Source: Micrasema longulum (lineage: Eukaryota; Arthropoda; Insecta; Trichoptera; Brachycentridae). From it: a stretch of DNA of 64,000 nucleotides. Both the position numbers and the translations under genes were made by a program. Location of the stretch: positions 1 to 64,000 of the forward strand of contig JAGVSM010002822.1 of the NCBI GenBank assembly GCA_022494885.1. The letters are read 5' to 3'. Below the pieces are notes generated by a model. It was given only the letters and a program-made list of their open reading frames with translations. It had not been told where the DNA came from and did not search any database. Shown in pieces: positions 20,961 to 32,324 of this stretch. The first letter of the stretch is position 1, and every line of letters begins with the position of its first letter.

Positions 20961-23370
20961 CTCTGTTGCAACTAATTTATTATTAATCATATCTATACAC
21001 AGCGCTACGTGTTGTTCAGATGGTGTTATGAAATTTATCGTTGTCGTTTTTTATTGTTTATTTTTTTATGCGACCTATTTTACTTATTTAAAAAAAAAGT
21101 TATACAATAAAAATAAAAACTATTTTTTACAGATTCAAGATTTATTTATTTTTTTACAAAAATTCATACTTCAATTTGATTTATAAAAAATAATGCATTA
21201 TAAAAAAGCCGTTTAATTTATTTACAATATTTGTTAGTGAATACGTTTAAAATATAAATTTAATATATTTTATTACAATCATATTAAACTGTAAACCTAT
21301 TTAAATGTCTAAATTGCGATATAAAGAAATTTTTTTGAGGTAAACAATTTACTGGGGTATTTTGCAATGGAATGGCATACATAGAATCTTATTTAACTTT
21401 TACAAAATTATAACTAATTTATGATGACATTTTTTTATAAATAAACTTTTAATGATACATGAGTTTAAGATTTAACAATTTTTTTACCAAAAAAAACAAA
21501 AACATAAAGCGCATTATAATTTTTTTTATGTGGCACTTCCGATAAAATAAAGTCAACAAAAAAAGTAACATTTCTAGGAGAGCCTAATAACATATAATAG
21601 CAAAAATAAGATGTCTCAAAACCATGTTTTTTTCCCCTTAAGTTATTTGGTTTTTCTTTTCGTCCTAAAGCAATGTCGATTTGACGTATCTCGATTAGGT
21701 TCGTCCTAAAAAATGTTATTACATTTGTCAAAGAAAATCTCGATTGTCGTTAAGAAAATAGCTATGTCTATGGTTTCATAAAGAAATCATGCGACTTAGT
21801 CATTTTAAAACGCTGTTTATTAAAATCAGGAATTAAAAAAAGTAAAGCAAACATGAATTATATGAAAACAATTTTTTAAGGTATTTCTGTTTAAAAAAAT
21901 TACACGTAAGTTGCATATAACTAAAATACAATTATTTTTCGACCGGCAGATTACGCATCTTAATATTTAGACCAAACCTAAAAAAATATTTTTTTAAAAT
22001 AATTCAAATACAATCCATAAAAACTGGTATGAACTAAAATATGAAAAAAAATAAAATTAAAAAGATTATTGAAGGCATGATTTGCCGCCACATTTTTCAT
22101 GTAAAAATGTTCAAGTAAGTTAACCCTTTTTTTAAATTGCGCTATTTAAAAAGAAACAGTATTTTAAAATGGGTAAATTGTGTGATTTCCTTCCCTTTTT
22201 TGAGATAGCCTAATATATGACGGTTTTTGAAAATCGCTGAATTTATCGTAAAGCTAAAATTACGTATATTTTTAAGGGAATGAGAGTTTGTTTTAAAAAT
22301 AATTATTTGTGTGTAATTAATTGAAATATTTTTTTAGTTGTGACTTTTTTATCGGAGGTGCAATGTGTGGTAGTATTTTAAAAATAAGTTTCTCTACTTA
22401 CGCTTCTTGGTAAAACTGCGGTATAATTATAACAAATAAATAAAGTTTTTTAGTTTTGAACAATTGAAATTTAGAATCGTTTATCATCGTGACCGGGTTT
22501 CGTCATGCAACGACATCGTCAAACTGGATCTGACGATATGTCACCAGTCTGGCAGTATTGATTACGGGTAAAAAAACGTAAATTGAAATGTTGTCAAAAC
22601 TAAAAACTAAATTTTTTTATTTTAATTTATAGGTTTACAAATCTTATGAATTTTACAAAATAAAGTATATTTTCACAAGTTAGATTGATACAAAATAGTA
22701 TTTTGTCTTTTTTATTTAAATAAGTTTAGTGCATATCAATAATTTAGATGCAGTTCATGTAAAAAAAACGTTAAAAATATGATCATTCCTAAATTATTGT
22801 TATTAAAGTTTTGTGAATAATTACATATGTGAATGATTATTAGTTTTAATGATTTACTTTAAATACACGTGATGGTTTAAGAAACGCTAAACGTTTCGCC
22901 GCGTGACTAACACCACTATACAAGACTTTCCATTTTGACTACATGAGGAGATGATCCTCAGCAAAATGCACTAAAATGTCTCAGGACTGATTTGATGGCG
23001 AGTATAGATCGACTTTTGTAAAAAGATGCACGGAAAAACGTAGAAAATAGTTGGTCAATAAACAAAACTGTCGTAGAGAAATACAACTCTATTTAACGAG
23101 TTTTATTAGTCTTTTTAGCTATCACGATAGTTAAATATTTTTTCTGACAGATCGTAGTATCAGTTTCCCCGACATAGATATCCCATAATATATTTTTGAT
23201 TAAATGTCGCTAAAATGATATTTGGAAATGACAACCACTTCGCTAAAACCACGTTTCTATTTCAGCGCACCTTTTTAAGGCGTTCGAGCTATAGATGATT
23301 AAGGCGATTCTAAACAATAATGTGAAACTAATTATTCATAGATGACGCTTTTGTCATTTATTATTGAAAA
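20961..23370. other. AT-rich intergenic DNA, no gene seen
   Basis: No supported ORF. The only repeat recognised is the 21880-21995 copy. This gap separates two convergent genes (+ strand ending at 19954, - strand ending at 23739). Confidence 0.5.
21880..21995 (+). repeat. Dispersed repeat, second of two copies
   Basis: Contains GGTATTTCTGTTTAAAAAAA and TCGACCGGCAGATTACGCAT, matching 1625-1745. Confidence 0.6.
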
Positions 23371-23373
23371 ATT

Positions 23374-23652
23374 AAATTTTACGATTATTTTTAATGGAAA
23401 TTTAACAAAATTTGGTTTGCAGAAACTTTACACCATATTAATTGTAACAAATATCATAACAAAATAATTTCAGTCCTTTTTACAAAATGGTGTTCAAAAC
23501 ATATGTACATAAGATAAGTTATTTTTATTTTGTACACCATTTTGTGAAAAAGACCGAAATTATATTATCTTGGTATTTGTTACAATCAAATAGTGTAAAG
23601 TTTCCGCAAACCAAGTTTTGTAAAATTTCCATAAAAAATAAACGTAAAAATT
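23374..23652. mobile_element. Near-palindromic MITE downstream of the yellow-family gene
   Basis: The left arm, from AAATTTTACGATTATTTTTA through GGTTTGCAGAAACTTTACAC to ACAAAATGGTGT, is matched in reverse complement by the right arm, which runs from ACACCATTTTGTG to TAAACGTAAAAATT. The arms are about 120 bases with scattered mismatches and a short central spacer. No ORF is present. It lies 87 bases downstream of the yellow-family stop codon and holds that gene's first downstream AATAAA (- strand, 23524-23529). Confidence 0.8.
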
Positions 23653-23738
23653 GCATTTTTCAATGAAAAATGATAAAAGCGCTATCAATAATAAGTTTCA
23701 TATTTTCGTTTGGAATCACCTCAAGGACGATGATATAT

Positions 23739-24685
23739 TCAGTAGCACTCGGGTTCTGTCTCAAAAGGACCGACATAAGGATGTCGCGGATCACAGACTG
23801 AATCAGCTACAGCCTCTTCTACATACTCCCTCATAATCCTGAAATTGATGTCTTTTGGATCTAATTTTCTATACAAGAACATCGGGAGTCTATTACTCAA
23901 CACCCAGACACTCTGTTTGTCTTCATTGTCAATCTTCAGATCGTTTGGAAACATGAGTGTTTCTGGGTTTCTGGCTACAACTGCTTGCGTAGATTTTTTA
24001 TACGGTTTCCTCGTATCCCAACACGCCACGGAATCTCTAGTGACCAAATTGTAGAACATGACTCCATTTCTGTCGATGGCGGATGCGGAACTTTGGCCAC
24101 TGTAGCCTCTGCTTTCCCCGGCTAGCTGAAATGCTTTTGCAACTGCGTCGGTATCGTTAGCCGCCGTGTCGTTCCTCAGGAAGGATACGGGTACTTGAAA
24201 CTCTCGATAGCTGGACATAGGATGGAAGTACAAAGTTCTATCGCCATACTGGTTAACAGGTGTAAGAGCTATTCCAAACACGCCATCGCTCCATTGGAAG
24301 TTGATTCCTTGGAGGTTGTAATCGCTGGCTAAAGGATCCGGGAAGAATAAGTGGCTAGAGAACTTCCAGAACTTTTCGTCGCGGAGTCTGAACACTAAGA
24401 GGCCGAACCTCCAAACATCCGTGAAATAGACGTGGATATCGTCGCACTTCTCGTCTCTTATGTCCGTGGCTATGTTGGTGAAGAGGGAGTTCTGACGAAC
24501 GTATTCTTCGGGGATCGGCCAGCGTCCTATGAGGCTGTCGTTGCTGAGGTCGAAGGCCAGGATTTGCGGGGGACAGACTTGGCGGGGGATGGTCAAGGCA
24601 TCCACTTGACCAGCGTCCAGCACCCACAGACGGCCGCAGCGATCGGCGTTGATGCGGAAGACCGATGTTAAACCCAAGCAGTCAT
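23739..24685 (-). CDS. Yellow/major royal jelly protein family, last exon
   Basis: Encodes the last two bases of codon 138, residues 139-452 and the stop. The acceptor TTTTTCTTCCAG lies just above 24685. Family hallmarks include T-S-V-F-R-I-N-A-D-R-C-G-R-L-W-V-L-D-A-G (about 144-163), a later V-Y-F-T-D-V-W-R-F-G-L-L-V-F, F-F-P-D-P-L-A-S-D-Y, D-G-V-F-G-I-A-L, a C-W-D-T-R-K-P segment, and L-W/V-W-V-L-S-N-R-L-P followed by N-F-R-I. These are the conserved blades of the yellow/MRJP beta-propeller. Two N-D-T glycosylation sequons lie near 309 and 314. Yellow proteins are secreted and some act in insect pigmentation and cuticle hardening. The subfamily (yellow-d, -h, -x and so on) cannot be decided by eye. 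Confidence 0.93.
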
Positions 24686-24739
24686 CTGGAAGAAAAATAA
24701 CCAATCAGTATTCCAAGCTCTTATCTATTATTTCTGTGT

Positions 24740-25122
24740 CCAGGCGGATGAAGAATAAAGTTCTGTGTGTGAAACAGAACTAAAGAACTGGACGAGTGTT
24801 TTCGACTCGATGGGTGATCTCAGGCAAATATCCCGAACTAGGAAATCGACTGGAGATAAGTCCGCCTCGTCGTGCGTCGTCGTTAACAGATTCGCTTACC
24901 ATTCTTGAGGTCCTGGGTTCAACTCCTGGCGGCAGGAACATGAAATATTAATTTTAAGGGTTGATTAAAATGCAATATTTCATTGTACGTGGACTGGCAC
25001 CTGAAGCGTGATACTGATCACCCCACCTTCATGTAACAAACGCTCGAAGCACACTAAATTTGGTTTAAAAATGCAGTGCCCTACGCTCAATTGGGCGTGG
25101 AAAGAGGATTGATAATGATGAG
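24740..25122 (+). repeat. SINE family 1 with 5' extension module, in yellow intron
   Basis: 24740-24858 is the extension module (GTGTGAAACAGAACTAAAGA, ACTGGACGAGTGTTTTCGAC, TCAGGCAAATATCCCGAACT). It is followed by the SINE with box B-like CTGGGTTCAACTCC, GGACTGGCACCTGAAGCG and a short GATAATGATGA end. It lies in the last intron of the yellow-family gene, in antisense orientation to it. Confidence 0.75.
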
Positions 25123-26440
25123 TATTTCGAGCGATGAATTTCGGTATTTATTAAGTGTATTGTGGTTTCTGTAACATAGTTAAACTTAATAATGATTCAT
25201 CATGTCTAAAAAAAATATTTATAATAATTTTTTTTTTTAAATAATCGTCACTGCTGACGAACACATTAAACAGTCTACCATATTCATGATTTTTATGTTT
25301 CATATGCGGTATCTTATTTATAATTTTACATAGTTACAGTCCAATAAAGTCTTTAAAAAACCCTCGCTTCTGTGTGCTTGGTCGAACTTTTTAAAAATAA
25401 AATATTCTAGTGTGTCTTATAAGACAATTAGATTGAATTTGGAAATATTGTATAATTGTTTCGGAAGAAAGATTATTTAGTTTATTGATTATGGATAAAT
25501 TATATGAATTTTTATTATTCATTAATATAGACACACAAAATAATACATTTTTTTTCTATTTAAATCTACTTTTATAAATTAAGTTCATTTTAAAACTGTG
25601 ACTTTCCAAAAATGAGACTAGCTCTTGTGCTTAGAAAGTGGCTTACACTATTTTAATTTTTACTAAATTTGAAGTTATATAATTTCAAATATACGTGAGA
25701 ATAAAAAAATGAATAATATGCAATAAAGAGAAAAGCAGAATATATATTTCCCCAATATAACAAAAATATTCCTCTGATATACTCAGTATACCCTAATTGA
25801 ATTTTAATTACTCAGCTTATTTTGGCTTGTATAGAAATCCACAAACATAAAATAGCAATTATTTTTAGTATATAGGGAAACTTAGTAAATATTTTAGTTA
25901 GTTTGTTTGAAAATGTCCTAACAAGACAAAACGCGTCACAATATACCCTTTGTATATTTTATAAAAAATAAAGTAGAATTATAATCCAATAAACTTGTTT
26001 TATTTTGGATACATTACCAAATTAACTTTATAATTTACGTTTTTTATATTATTAATTGAAGAGGTATTCACAACGTAACTTTTCGTTATAAGCATTATAA
26101 AAATTACATTTTTATTCTTATAACAATATACGTTATTTATAGTTATTTTTAATTTGACATATTTATACATTATTTTTAAATTGTAACAATGAAGTTTTAT
26201 TCTTATTATTACATATTCATACTATATATGTACTATATTATGTAATTTTAGAACATGTATTTTTATATCTGGTGATGATGTTTGGAATATTTCCTTGCAG
26301 TTTTATATGTCACTTTTTTGTATTTCGGCACCGAAACGGAATCTTTTTCGGGGCAACTGTCTTTTATGCTTTCCTTTCAAATTATACATTATTTTCCCGA
26401 CTCTTATGCCTTTTACTAGTTATGAACTACTAATACTGAT
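25123..26440. other. Intron sequence of the yellow-family gene
   Basis: AT-rich intron DNA with no recognised element. Confidence 0.5.
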
Positions 26441-26446
26441 TTCTAC

Positions 26447-26634
26447 CTTGCTGAGCGTGCCACGACCAGTCCGGGAAGGGGGTCAGCCGAGGCTCCGCCA
26501 CCGCGGTCAGGGGGGCCCGGGGGGCCGTGGCCAAGGTGCAGGGGACTCCCGCCTTCCAGCGCGGGAAGGTAACGAACACCCTGTCCTTCCATACCTCCAT
26601 ACCCAAGGGAAGAGTGTTCTCCGGTATAAACTCC
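26447..26634 (-). CDS. Yellow/major royal jelly protein family, exon 3
   Basis: Encodes the last base of codon 75, residues 76-137, and the first base of codon 138. The acceptor is ATATTAG above 26634. The donor is G|GTAGAA just below 26447. The peptide begins EFIPENTLPLGMEVWKDRVF and continues V-T-F-P-R-W-K-A-G-V-P, then L-T-P-F-P-D-W-S-W-H, which are classic N-terminal yellow-family motifs. The phase in (2 to 1) and out (1 to 2) joins exactly to its neighbours. The exon is GC-rich compared with its flanks. Confidence 0.92.
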
Positions 26635-26764
26635 CTAATATAATAAATAAAATGTATCATTTCAATATTATAAAACAACTCTCAACAGATATTTGAACAA
26701 TCGGGAGATTAGTATCGATAAATAGTATCGATTTCGATGATGATAAAATGTAATCGATAGATCA

Positions 26765-26912
26765 GATTCTGTGGCTTTATTCTATAACTAATTCGTTTCG
26801 TAAATTCATTCGTATCGAATAAGAGAAAAGGAGAGCGAAATACAATTTTGATTGCGCATTGATATATGACGAACGAACGAACTAACGAACTAACGAACTT
26901 ACGAAACGAAAT
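26765..26912 (-). mobile_element. MITE with GTTCGTTCGTTCG-type end, copy 3
   Basis: Contains TATATGACGAACGAACGAAC, then a short CGAACTAA expansion, then CTTACGAAACGAAATTATGA. The other end is AATTCGTTTCGTAAATTCAT. Same family as 17610-17755 and 18206-18350. It lies in the intron between exons 2 and 3 of the yellow-family gene. Confidence 0.7.
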
Positions 26913-26954
26913 TATGAGAAAATAATCCTTCATATCAAAAGTAGGGATATTTTG

Positions 26955-27130
26955 CCACGGGAGTGAGCGGGCCTCATCCCCGTGCTGTATGGTATAAGAT
27001 GCTTGCCTCACGCACGGAGGGTTTTTACGGCAAGATTACAATAATTGAATGTGATTTTTCTCAAGCCTAGGTGTTCTGTGCTGTAATTTAGTACAGTAGT
27101 TGGGCCCCTTGGTCTGTTGTGGGGTCGTTG
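26955..27130 (+). repeat. tRNA-derived SINE family 3
   Basis: The tRNA-like head is diverged. The body reads GTGATTTTTCTCAAGCCTAG, TGTTCTGTGCTGTAATTTAG, GTTGGGCCCC and TTGGTCTGTTGTGG, as in 41406-41570. It lies in a yellow-family intron. Confidence 0.7.
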
Positions 27131-27595
27131 CGTCACGTTGAATGATTTATTAATTTTAAAATTAGTTATTGAATTCGAATAAAAATGTTATATTTCTCAC
27201 AGTGGGAACCCATCCATTTTTCTCCGGCAATAAATTACGAACTGTCCACATGAGTGCGCATGTCTTCGCGCGATCCCTTTTAAAATACCTAAATGTTCTC
27301 AATAAATTATTTTGGATCCTTGCACCACTTTTATATTATTCAAGTTCTTCAATAGTTTACCACAAACATTCCATAGAGCCTGTCGCGAGTGAACCTCGAA
27401 CAATAAGGTTTAAAAAAACACTAGTATAAGGTGAGTACCTACTTGTATTCATTTGTATTGGAGTTCAGTATCATTATTAATAACGCAATTTGATTAAAAG
27501 AAAATCCGCGAACCAGCATCTTATTCGACCACCTGCCTTTCATCTGGTAAGCAGCGCGATCATGCTGCACATGATTTTTAAAATATTTTTCTTAC

Positions 27596-27815
27596 TTGGA
27601 GTCTATCGCCGCTCTCCGCGCCCCATCGCTGGAGTATTCAAAGTCCATCAGCTTCCAGTGGTAAAGGGTTCTCAAGGGGGGCGCGCCTCCCAGGTCTCTA
27701 TCCGGATCGGGCCCTTCTGGGCTCTGGTCCCCCCTAAGGGGGCCCTGCGCCCCTCCCCCGTTGAGACTCACGAGACCCGTGGCTAGCAGCGGGAACAGGT
27801 GGGCGAACGGATTGC
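27596..27815 (-). CDS. Yellow/major royal jelly protein family, exon 2
   Basis: Encodes the last two bases of Gly2, residues 3-74, and two bases of Lys75. The acceptor is AAGTTCCAG above 27815 and the donor is AA|GTAAG below 27596. It starts NPFAHLFPLLATGLVSLNGG, a hydrophobic run that fits a secretion signal with cleavage near residue 26. A Gly/Pro/Asp-rich linker follows, then LRTLYHWKLMDFEYSSDGAR, the conserved family start ('...W-K-x-M/L-D-F-x-Y...'). No ATG is in frame within this exon, so the initiator must lie upstream; 34097-34100 fits exactly. The exon is strongly GC-rich. Confidence 0.9.
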
Positions 27816-27904
27816 CTGGAACTTAAAGTAAATTGATTTGGTTTTACAATAATAAAAATAAAAACATTTTATTTTGGGAGCATTTTTAAATAATATCCGG
27901 GGAG

Positions 27905-28290
27905 ATTAGGAATAAAATTCAGTGTGTAAAATAGAACCCTGGACGAGTGTTTTTAACTCGATAGCTGCCCTCAGATAAAAATCCTAAATTAGAAAATCGA
28001 GTTGCGATAAGTCCTAGTCCTAGCCTAGTGGCGGACTTATCGCAACGAGTTCTTGTAGTGGTTAGCGCGTGCGCCTATCATGATTGAGGTCTTAGGTTCA
28101 ATTCTCGAGAGGGTGGTTGTGAAATATTGATTTTAAAGGCGATTTTACACTGCAATATTTCAATGTCCCTGGACTGGCTCTTAAAGCTTACGGCTAATGA
28201 TCTTACCTTCCATGTAACGAAAATGATCTAGATACGCTGCATTGGAGTGCCAACACGTTGCCCTATGCACCACTATGTGCGGATAGAAAA
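27905..28290 (+). repeat. SINE family 1 with 5' extension module
   Basis: 27905-28030 is the extension module (AAATAGAACCCTGGACGAGT, TAACTCGATAGCTGCCCTCA, AGAAAATCGAGTTGCGATAA). The SINE proper follows, with TTAGGTTCAATTCTCG, TCCCTGGACTGGCTCTTAAA and TGCACCACTATGTGCGG. It lies in the large first intron of the yellow-family gene. Confidence 0.75.
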
Positions 28291-28461
28291 ATAAAAATTC
28301 GCCGTTATACTTTAATTAAGGTTTCAGCTCTTTTACTTTACAAAAATTAACAGATAAAAGGATTTAAGAAATGTGGATGTTCAAAACATAGGCAGATAAA
28401 AATTTGAAGCTTACTTCAATATAACTACTTTTAAATAAATAAGAAAAACTGGTTTTAACAG

Positions 28462-28712
28462 GGTATGCCTAGTGATTTAATGGTCAGCGCGTTTACCCAC
28501 TATGCAAGAGGTCTCGGATTCGATTTCTGACGCGGTCGACATAAAATCTTTATTTACGAAGGTGTTTTTACATTATATAATATTTCATAGTCCCTGGACA
28601 GGCACTTAAAGCGCTGAACTGATACCTTTATGTAACAAAACAATCAAGATTCATTGCGATTGGTGCGCCAATTGAGCGTCCTTATGCACCATTAAGTGCG
28701 GAAAGGGAATGA
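28462..28712 (+). repeat. SINE family 1, full-length copy
   Basis: Head TATGCCTAGTGATTTAATGG, box B-like CTCGGATTCGATTTCTGACG, body TCCCTGGACAGGCACTTAAA, end CACCATTAAGTGCGGAAAGG. It abuts the (TTTA)n tail of the retroelement at 28714. Confidence 0.75.
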
Positions 28713-28713
28713 T

Positions 28714-29470
28714 TTATTTATTTATTTATTTGACACTTTATATACATATACAATAAATATACATATAAGGGCGGGCATATTGCCTTAAGGCAATTTCTTC
28801 CTACCTACCCAAACCGTTCAGTTTGAGAAAATTATAAATACACGGACATATTGAATCTTACAATTTTATACAAAAATTAAAAGCAAAGATTAACAAAAAT
28901 AAATATATATATTAAAATAACACTATACTATGAAGACAGGAGAGGGGATGGGAAGGAAAGAAGAAGGATAAAGGAACAATTTAAATATTTAGATAGTGAC
29001 ATTTCAATCTCGACTTAAATGTAAATAAAGAAGGGGCATCTCTAACATTAGTGGGTAGATTATTCCACAATCGAGCGGCTACTACTGTGAAAGAGGAGGC
29101 AAAAAATTTAGAGCGATGACAGGGTATTAAAAGGGTTCTCTCGTTACTAGGACGAAGAGATAGTCCGTGTTGTGAAAGAGGTTGGATGAGCTCTCTCAGA
29201 TAAACAGGCGAAGTAGGATTATTGAAAATATTGTGAAGAAGTGATAGAATGTGAATGTTTCTTCTATGCCTGATACTGAGCCAGTGTAGTTGCGTGCGAT
29301 ACTCGGATATGTGGTCAAATTTGCGAAGATTATAAAATAACGAATACAAGTATTCTGCAATCGTTCTAACTTATCAAGCAATTAAGAGTTGGCATCTGGA
29401 TAGCATACATCCGCGTAGTTAAGGAGTGGAAGAATGATGACGATAATAGACAGAATTTAGAAGAATAAGA
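28714..29470 (-). pseudogene. Non-LTR retrotransposon RT tail, frameshifted
   Basis: Read on the - strand. It starts near 29470 with P-L-L-N-Y-A-D-V and continues L-L-D-K-L-E-R-L-Q-N-T-C-I-R-Y. After a frameshift near 29335 it resumes as L-R-K-F-D-H-I-S-E-Y-R-T-Q-L-H-W and ends in A-A-R-L-W-N-N-L-P...F-K-S-R-L at 28981. 28714-28980 is a 3' UTR with GCGGGCATATTGCC and a (TTTA)n tail. It is clearly related to, but more diverged than, the 7735-8458 and 53940-54290 copies. It lies in intron 1 of the yellow-family gene. Confidence 0.78.
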
Positions 29471-29504
29471 GGCATTTTTAACCTAGCAATAGCCAAAATG
29501 TTAT

Positions 29505-29962
29505 ACTTTGTATTGTGCCATTCACAAATTGAATATGGCATAGCAAGGGGAGCAGCAAGCAAGATGGCGCTCTATCTAATGAATATTGCGAATAGAGCCA
29601 ATTTGTAAGTCATCTTAAAAGTGGAAGAAGTATTAATAAGGTTCAACGTACTAAGTATGAGAAAAACCTTTTTAAAAGTGACTCTTTTTCAAATCTCGAA
29701 AGATACAACGAAGCGTGTTTATAGTTTATACGCAAACCAAAACGAGGTCTTGGGGTAAAAAACTATTCAAAATATGACCCTAAATTCCTATCGTGTGCGT
29801 ACAGCAAATTCGCCTGTTCATAGGACTAGGATCTTCAATGGCTTGCCGCAGAAACGCGGGGAATAATGGAATAAAAAAAAAAAAAAAAAAAATGGATATG
29901 GACCTATCGGAGCAATTAGGATATAAAATGATTAGTATAAATAAAATAAATAAATAAACTTA
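29505..29962 (+). pseudogene. Non-LTR retrotransposon C-terminal fragment with poly(A)
   Basis: Translation gives L-C-H-S-Q-I-E-Y-G-I-A-R-G-A-A, a common RT C-terminal signature. After frameshifts comes S-Y-R-V-R-T-A-N-S-P-V-H-R-T-R-I-F-N-G-L-P-Q-K, near 29780-29860. A run of about 22 A follows at 29871-29892, then an AAATAAAT tail. The long A run suggests a target-primed insertion that has not fully decayed. Confidence 0.65.
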
Positions 29963-30457
29963 ATACTCACGCCAGGTTATGTAACATAAGTAAACATTGC
30001 CATTTTATAATAATTAAAGTTATATCAAACCGCAAAACTTCAATGATTTGCGGTTAGATGGCGTAATAGCAGATACTTTGTGATCGATAGTTTAATAATT
30101 CTAATTATTAAATCTAATCATGCATATTTAAATGGACACGTTACAATTGCATAATATACAGCATTTCGATTCGTAAGAAGCTGCCTTCTTTGCGTCTTTT
30201 TCTTACACAAATATTTGCACATATATCGTGATTTATATTATTTTTTTAGGGCAACACAAAATTGTCTAAATCTGAGATGCATTAGTAATGGAATAACGTA
30301 TTTATTTATTATAGGTCAATGATTTTAAAATGAAAAACGAGTGGTAAAGTCGTACTCTGCAATTTGAAAATCCGTGCAGTGTTTTATGCATCATCAGAAA
30401 CACGAAAAAAATCGTCTTAAATGAATGCGGGTCTGGTATTAGCTAATTTTTGACTAG

Positions 30458-30610
30458 TTGTGGTCCCGTGGGTAGTGTCGCGGACTCTGGAGCATGATGT
30501 CCAAGGTTCAAGCCCCATTGTAACACAGCTTGTTTTCCGTTTCCGTTTTATTACGTTACGACCAAATAACAAAGGTTCTAAAATTAAAATATTTTCTTAA
30601 ATCTTAAGAA
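30458..30610 (+). repeat. tRNA-derived SINE family 2, diverged copy
   Basis: GTTGTGGTCCCGTGGGTAGT, CGCGGACTCTGGAGCATG, box B-like AAGGTTCAAGCCCC, then AACAAAGGTTCTAAAATTAA. Related to the cleaner copies at 41066 and 61063. Confidence 0.6.
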
Positions 30611-30649
30611 TGCAAATACTGTTTTTGAATTGTTTTTGAAAAAAATGCT

Positions 30650-30925
30650 TTGCGTAAATGTATTATTACATACAATATTTGAGTTTGTCAAAATGTTTGT
30701 AGACAAAATACTGGATTTTACCCCCTCGGGAGTCATTAAAATAAACAGGGATGGAGAATACCTTAAAAAAGGGAAGATGGATGTCGGTTACACAGAGTTA
30801 CATAGAGTGTAAAGTGTTACACAGAGTGTCAAGTGGCCACTTAAACCAGCCAATGCCAGGTCATAAGCCCTGCAAATGCCTAGACTTCCATATTCCCTTC
30901 TTAAGGTATTCTCCGTACCTGTTGT
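30650..30925 (-). repeat. Dispersed repeat DR1 copy
   Basis: Contains ACCCCCTCGGGAGTCATTAA followed by the reverse-sense core AAGTGGCCACTTAAACCAGC, CAATGCCAGGTCATAAGCCC and TGCCTAGACTTCCATATT, then CTCCGTACCTGTTGTAATTT. Several short ORFs overlap it and are not genes. Confidence 0.75.
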
Positions 30926-32320
30926 AATTTATAATTATTACATAGTTCCGTGGTGCACATGGTCGAATACGACGTAAACCTCATGTCAAATAGCCATGTC
31001 CAAAAACAACAACGTCTTACTAAGAAGAATTACCAAATACATCAATTCAGCAATAAAAAGAATTGTCAATTTATCAGTTCAAATAAGTACGTTTTTGTAT
31101 TTGTCTCAGCTAAAGCGCTGGGTGAGATTTGTAAGGGTATTTTTTGCGAGATTACTGTGTAAGAATCTTCTATTGTCTATTGACTTACCATCGACATGGT
31201 ATTTCAAATTGATTAAAAAAGTGTCTGTGAATTGAGTTTCAACAACATTAGGTCTCTCGCTTATAAACAAATAAAACAAGAACTAACAGGTAGTATAATT
31301 ATATGCGAACAATATTAGGTACTACTGACATTACAACAAAAACCAATGAACCAACAATTATTCTGTTTATATCAGTGGCGAATGGTGATTTTATTTACAG
31401 GTAAGCTATAAAAAAATATCATATATTTGTACCTACATATGAGGTACATAATATAATGTAAGTAATATGTACTATAAATTGATATTTTTCTGTGGTTCTG
31501 TGTGATACAACAACTCTCATCCATGAAATCAACTCAAACGATGTAATTTCGTGATATATTATATTATATAGATACATTATTCATTACTTTAATACATAAT
31601 TCATTCAAAAATAAATAAAAAATACCACTATGAATTCAGTCGATATTAGGTATTTAATTGAAATGTCAACTGGCCGCACTGTTTAGTAATTAATAGTGCT
31701 AAAAACGGCCGCGTGGAGCGCTATATGTCCTGCAATATGACGCATGAAAGTAATTATGGTCTTATGTCACAAGTACCATCTCAAAGAAAAATAGTCCTTA
31801 AGAAACAATGTTTGAAATACTGTTTTCCAAATCAAGAATCTTCAAATAATTTGTGTAATCTGCGAGTTTAATCTGGGAGAAAAAATCCGCACTAGGGTTA
31901 ATACATTCAAAATATAGTATACTTATTCGTATGAAAAAATAAGCTGGAATAATCGACTGGTTTCTTGGCTCACCGCAGGCGCTGGCGCGTTTTAATAAAA
32001 TTTATTTTTATATTAGCATAAAAATACAAACGGTGGAAATTATTTAAAATAAATGTTAGTTATTTATTTGTTTTTCTTTAAATTAAGTTACGACAAAACA
32101 TTATTATGGTTAGTTAAATATAATGGTAAGCTGTGCATAATCGCTTCTATACATGGTTCGCCCCTGGTTTATAAACATTTGAAATCCTAATTATTTACAC
32201 TAACTTATACAACATACATAATGTGCTTATGTGCACATCATAATATGTATGTATGTTAGATTTATAAACGTAATATGTATCTTATATTTTTATTTTTTTT
32301 AACGTTGTTATAAAATTTTA
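30926..32320. other. Intron sequence of the yellow-family gene
   Basis: AT-rich, no supported coding region or recognised repeat. Confidence 0.45.
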
Positions 32321-32324
32321 TAGT

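Noticed and set aside
24355..24671. ORFs on both strands inside the last yellow-family exon
   Set aside because: Shadow frames of a well-supported coding exon.
27490..27786. + strand 98-residue ORF
   Set aside because: Antisense shadow of the GC-rich yellow-family exon 27596-27815.
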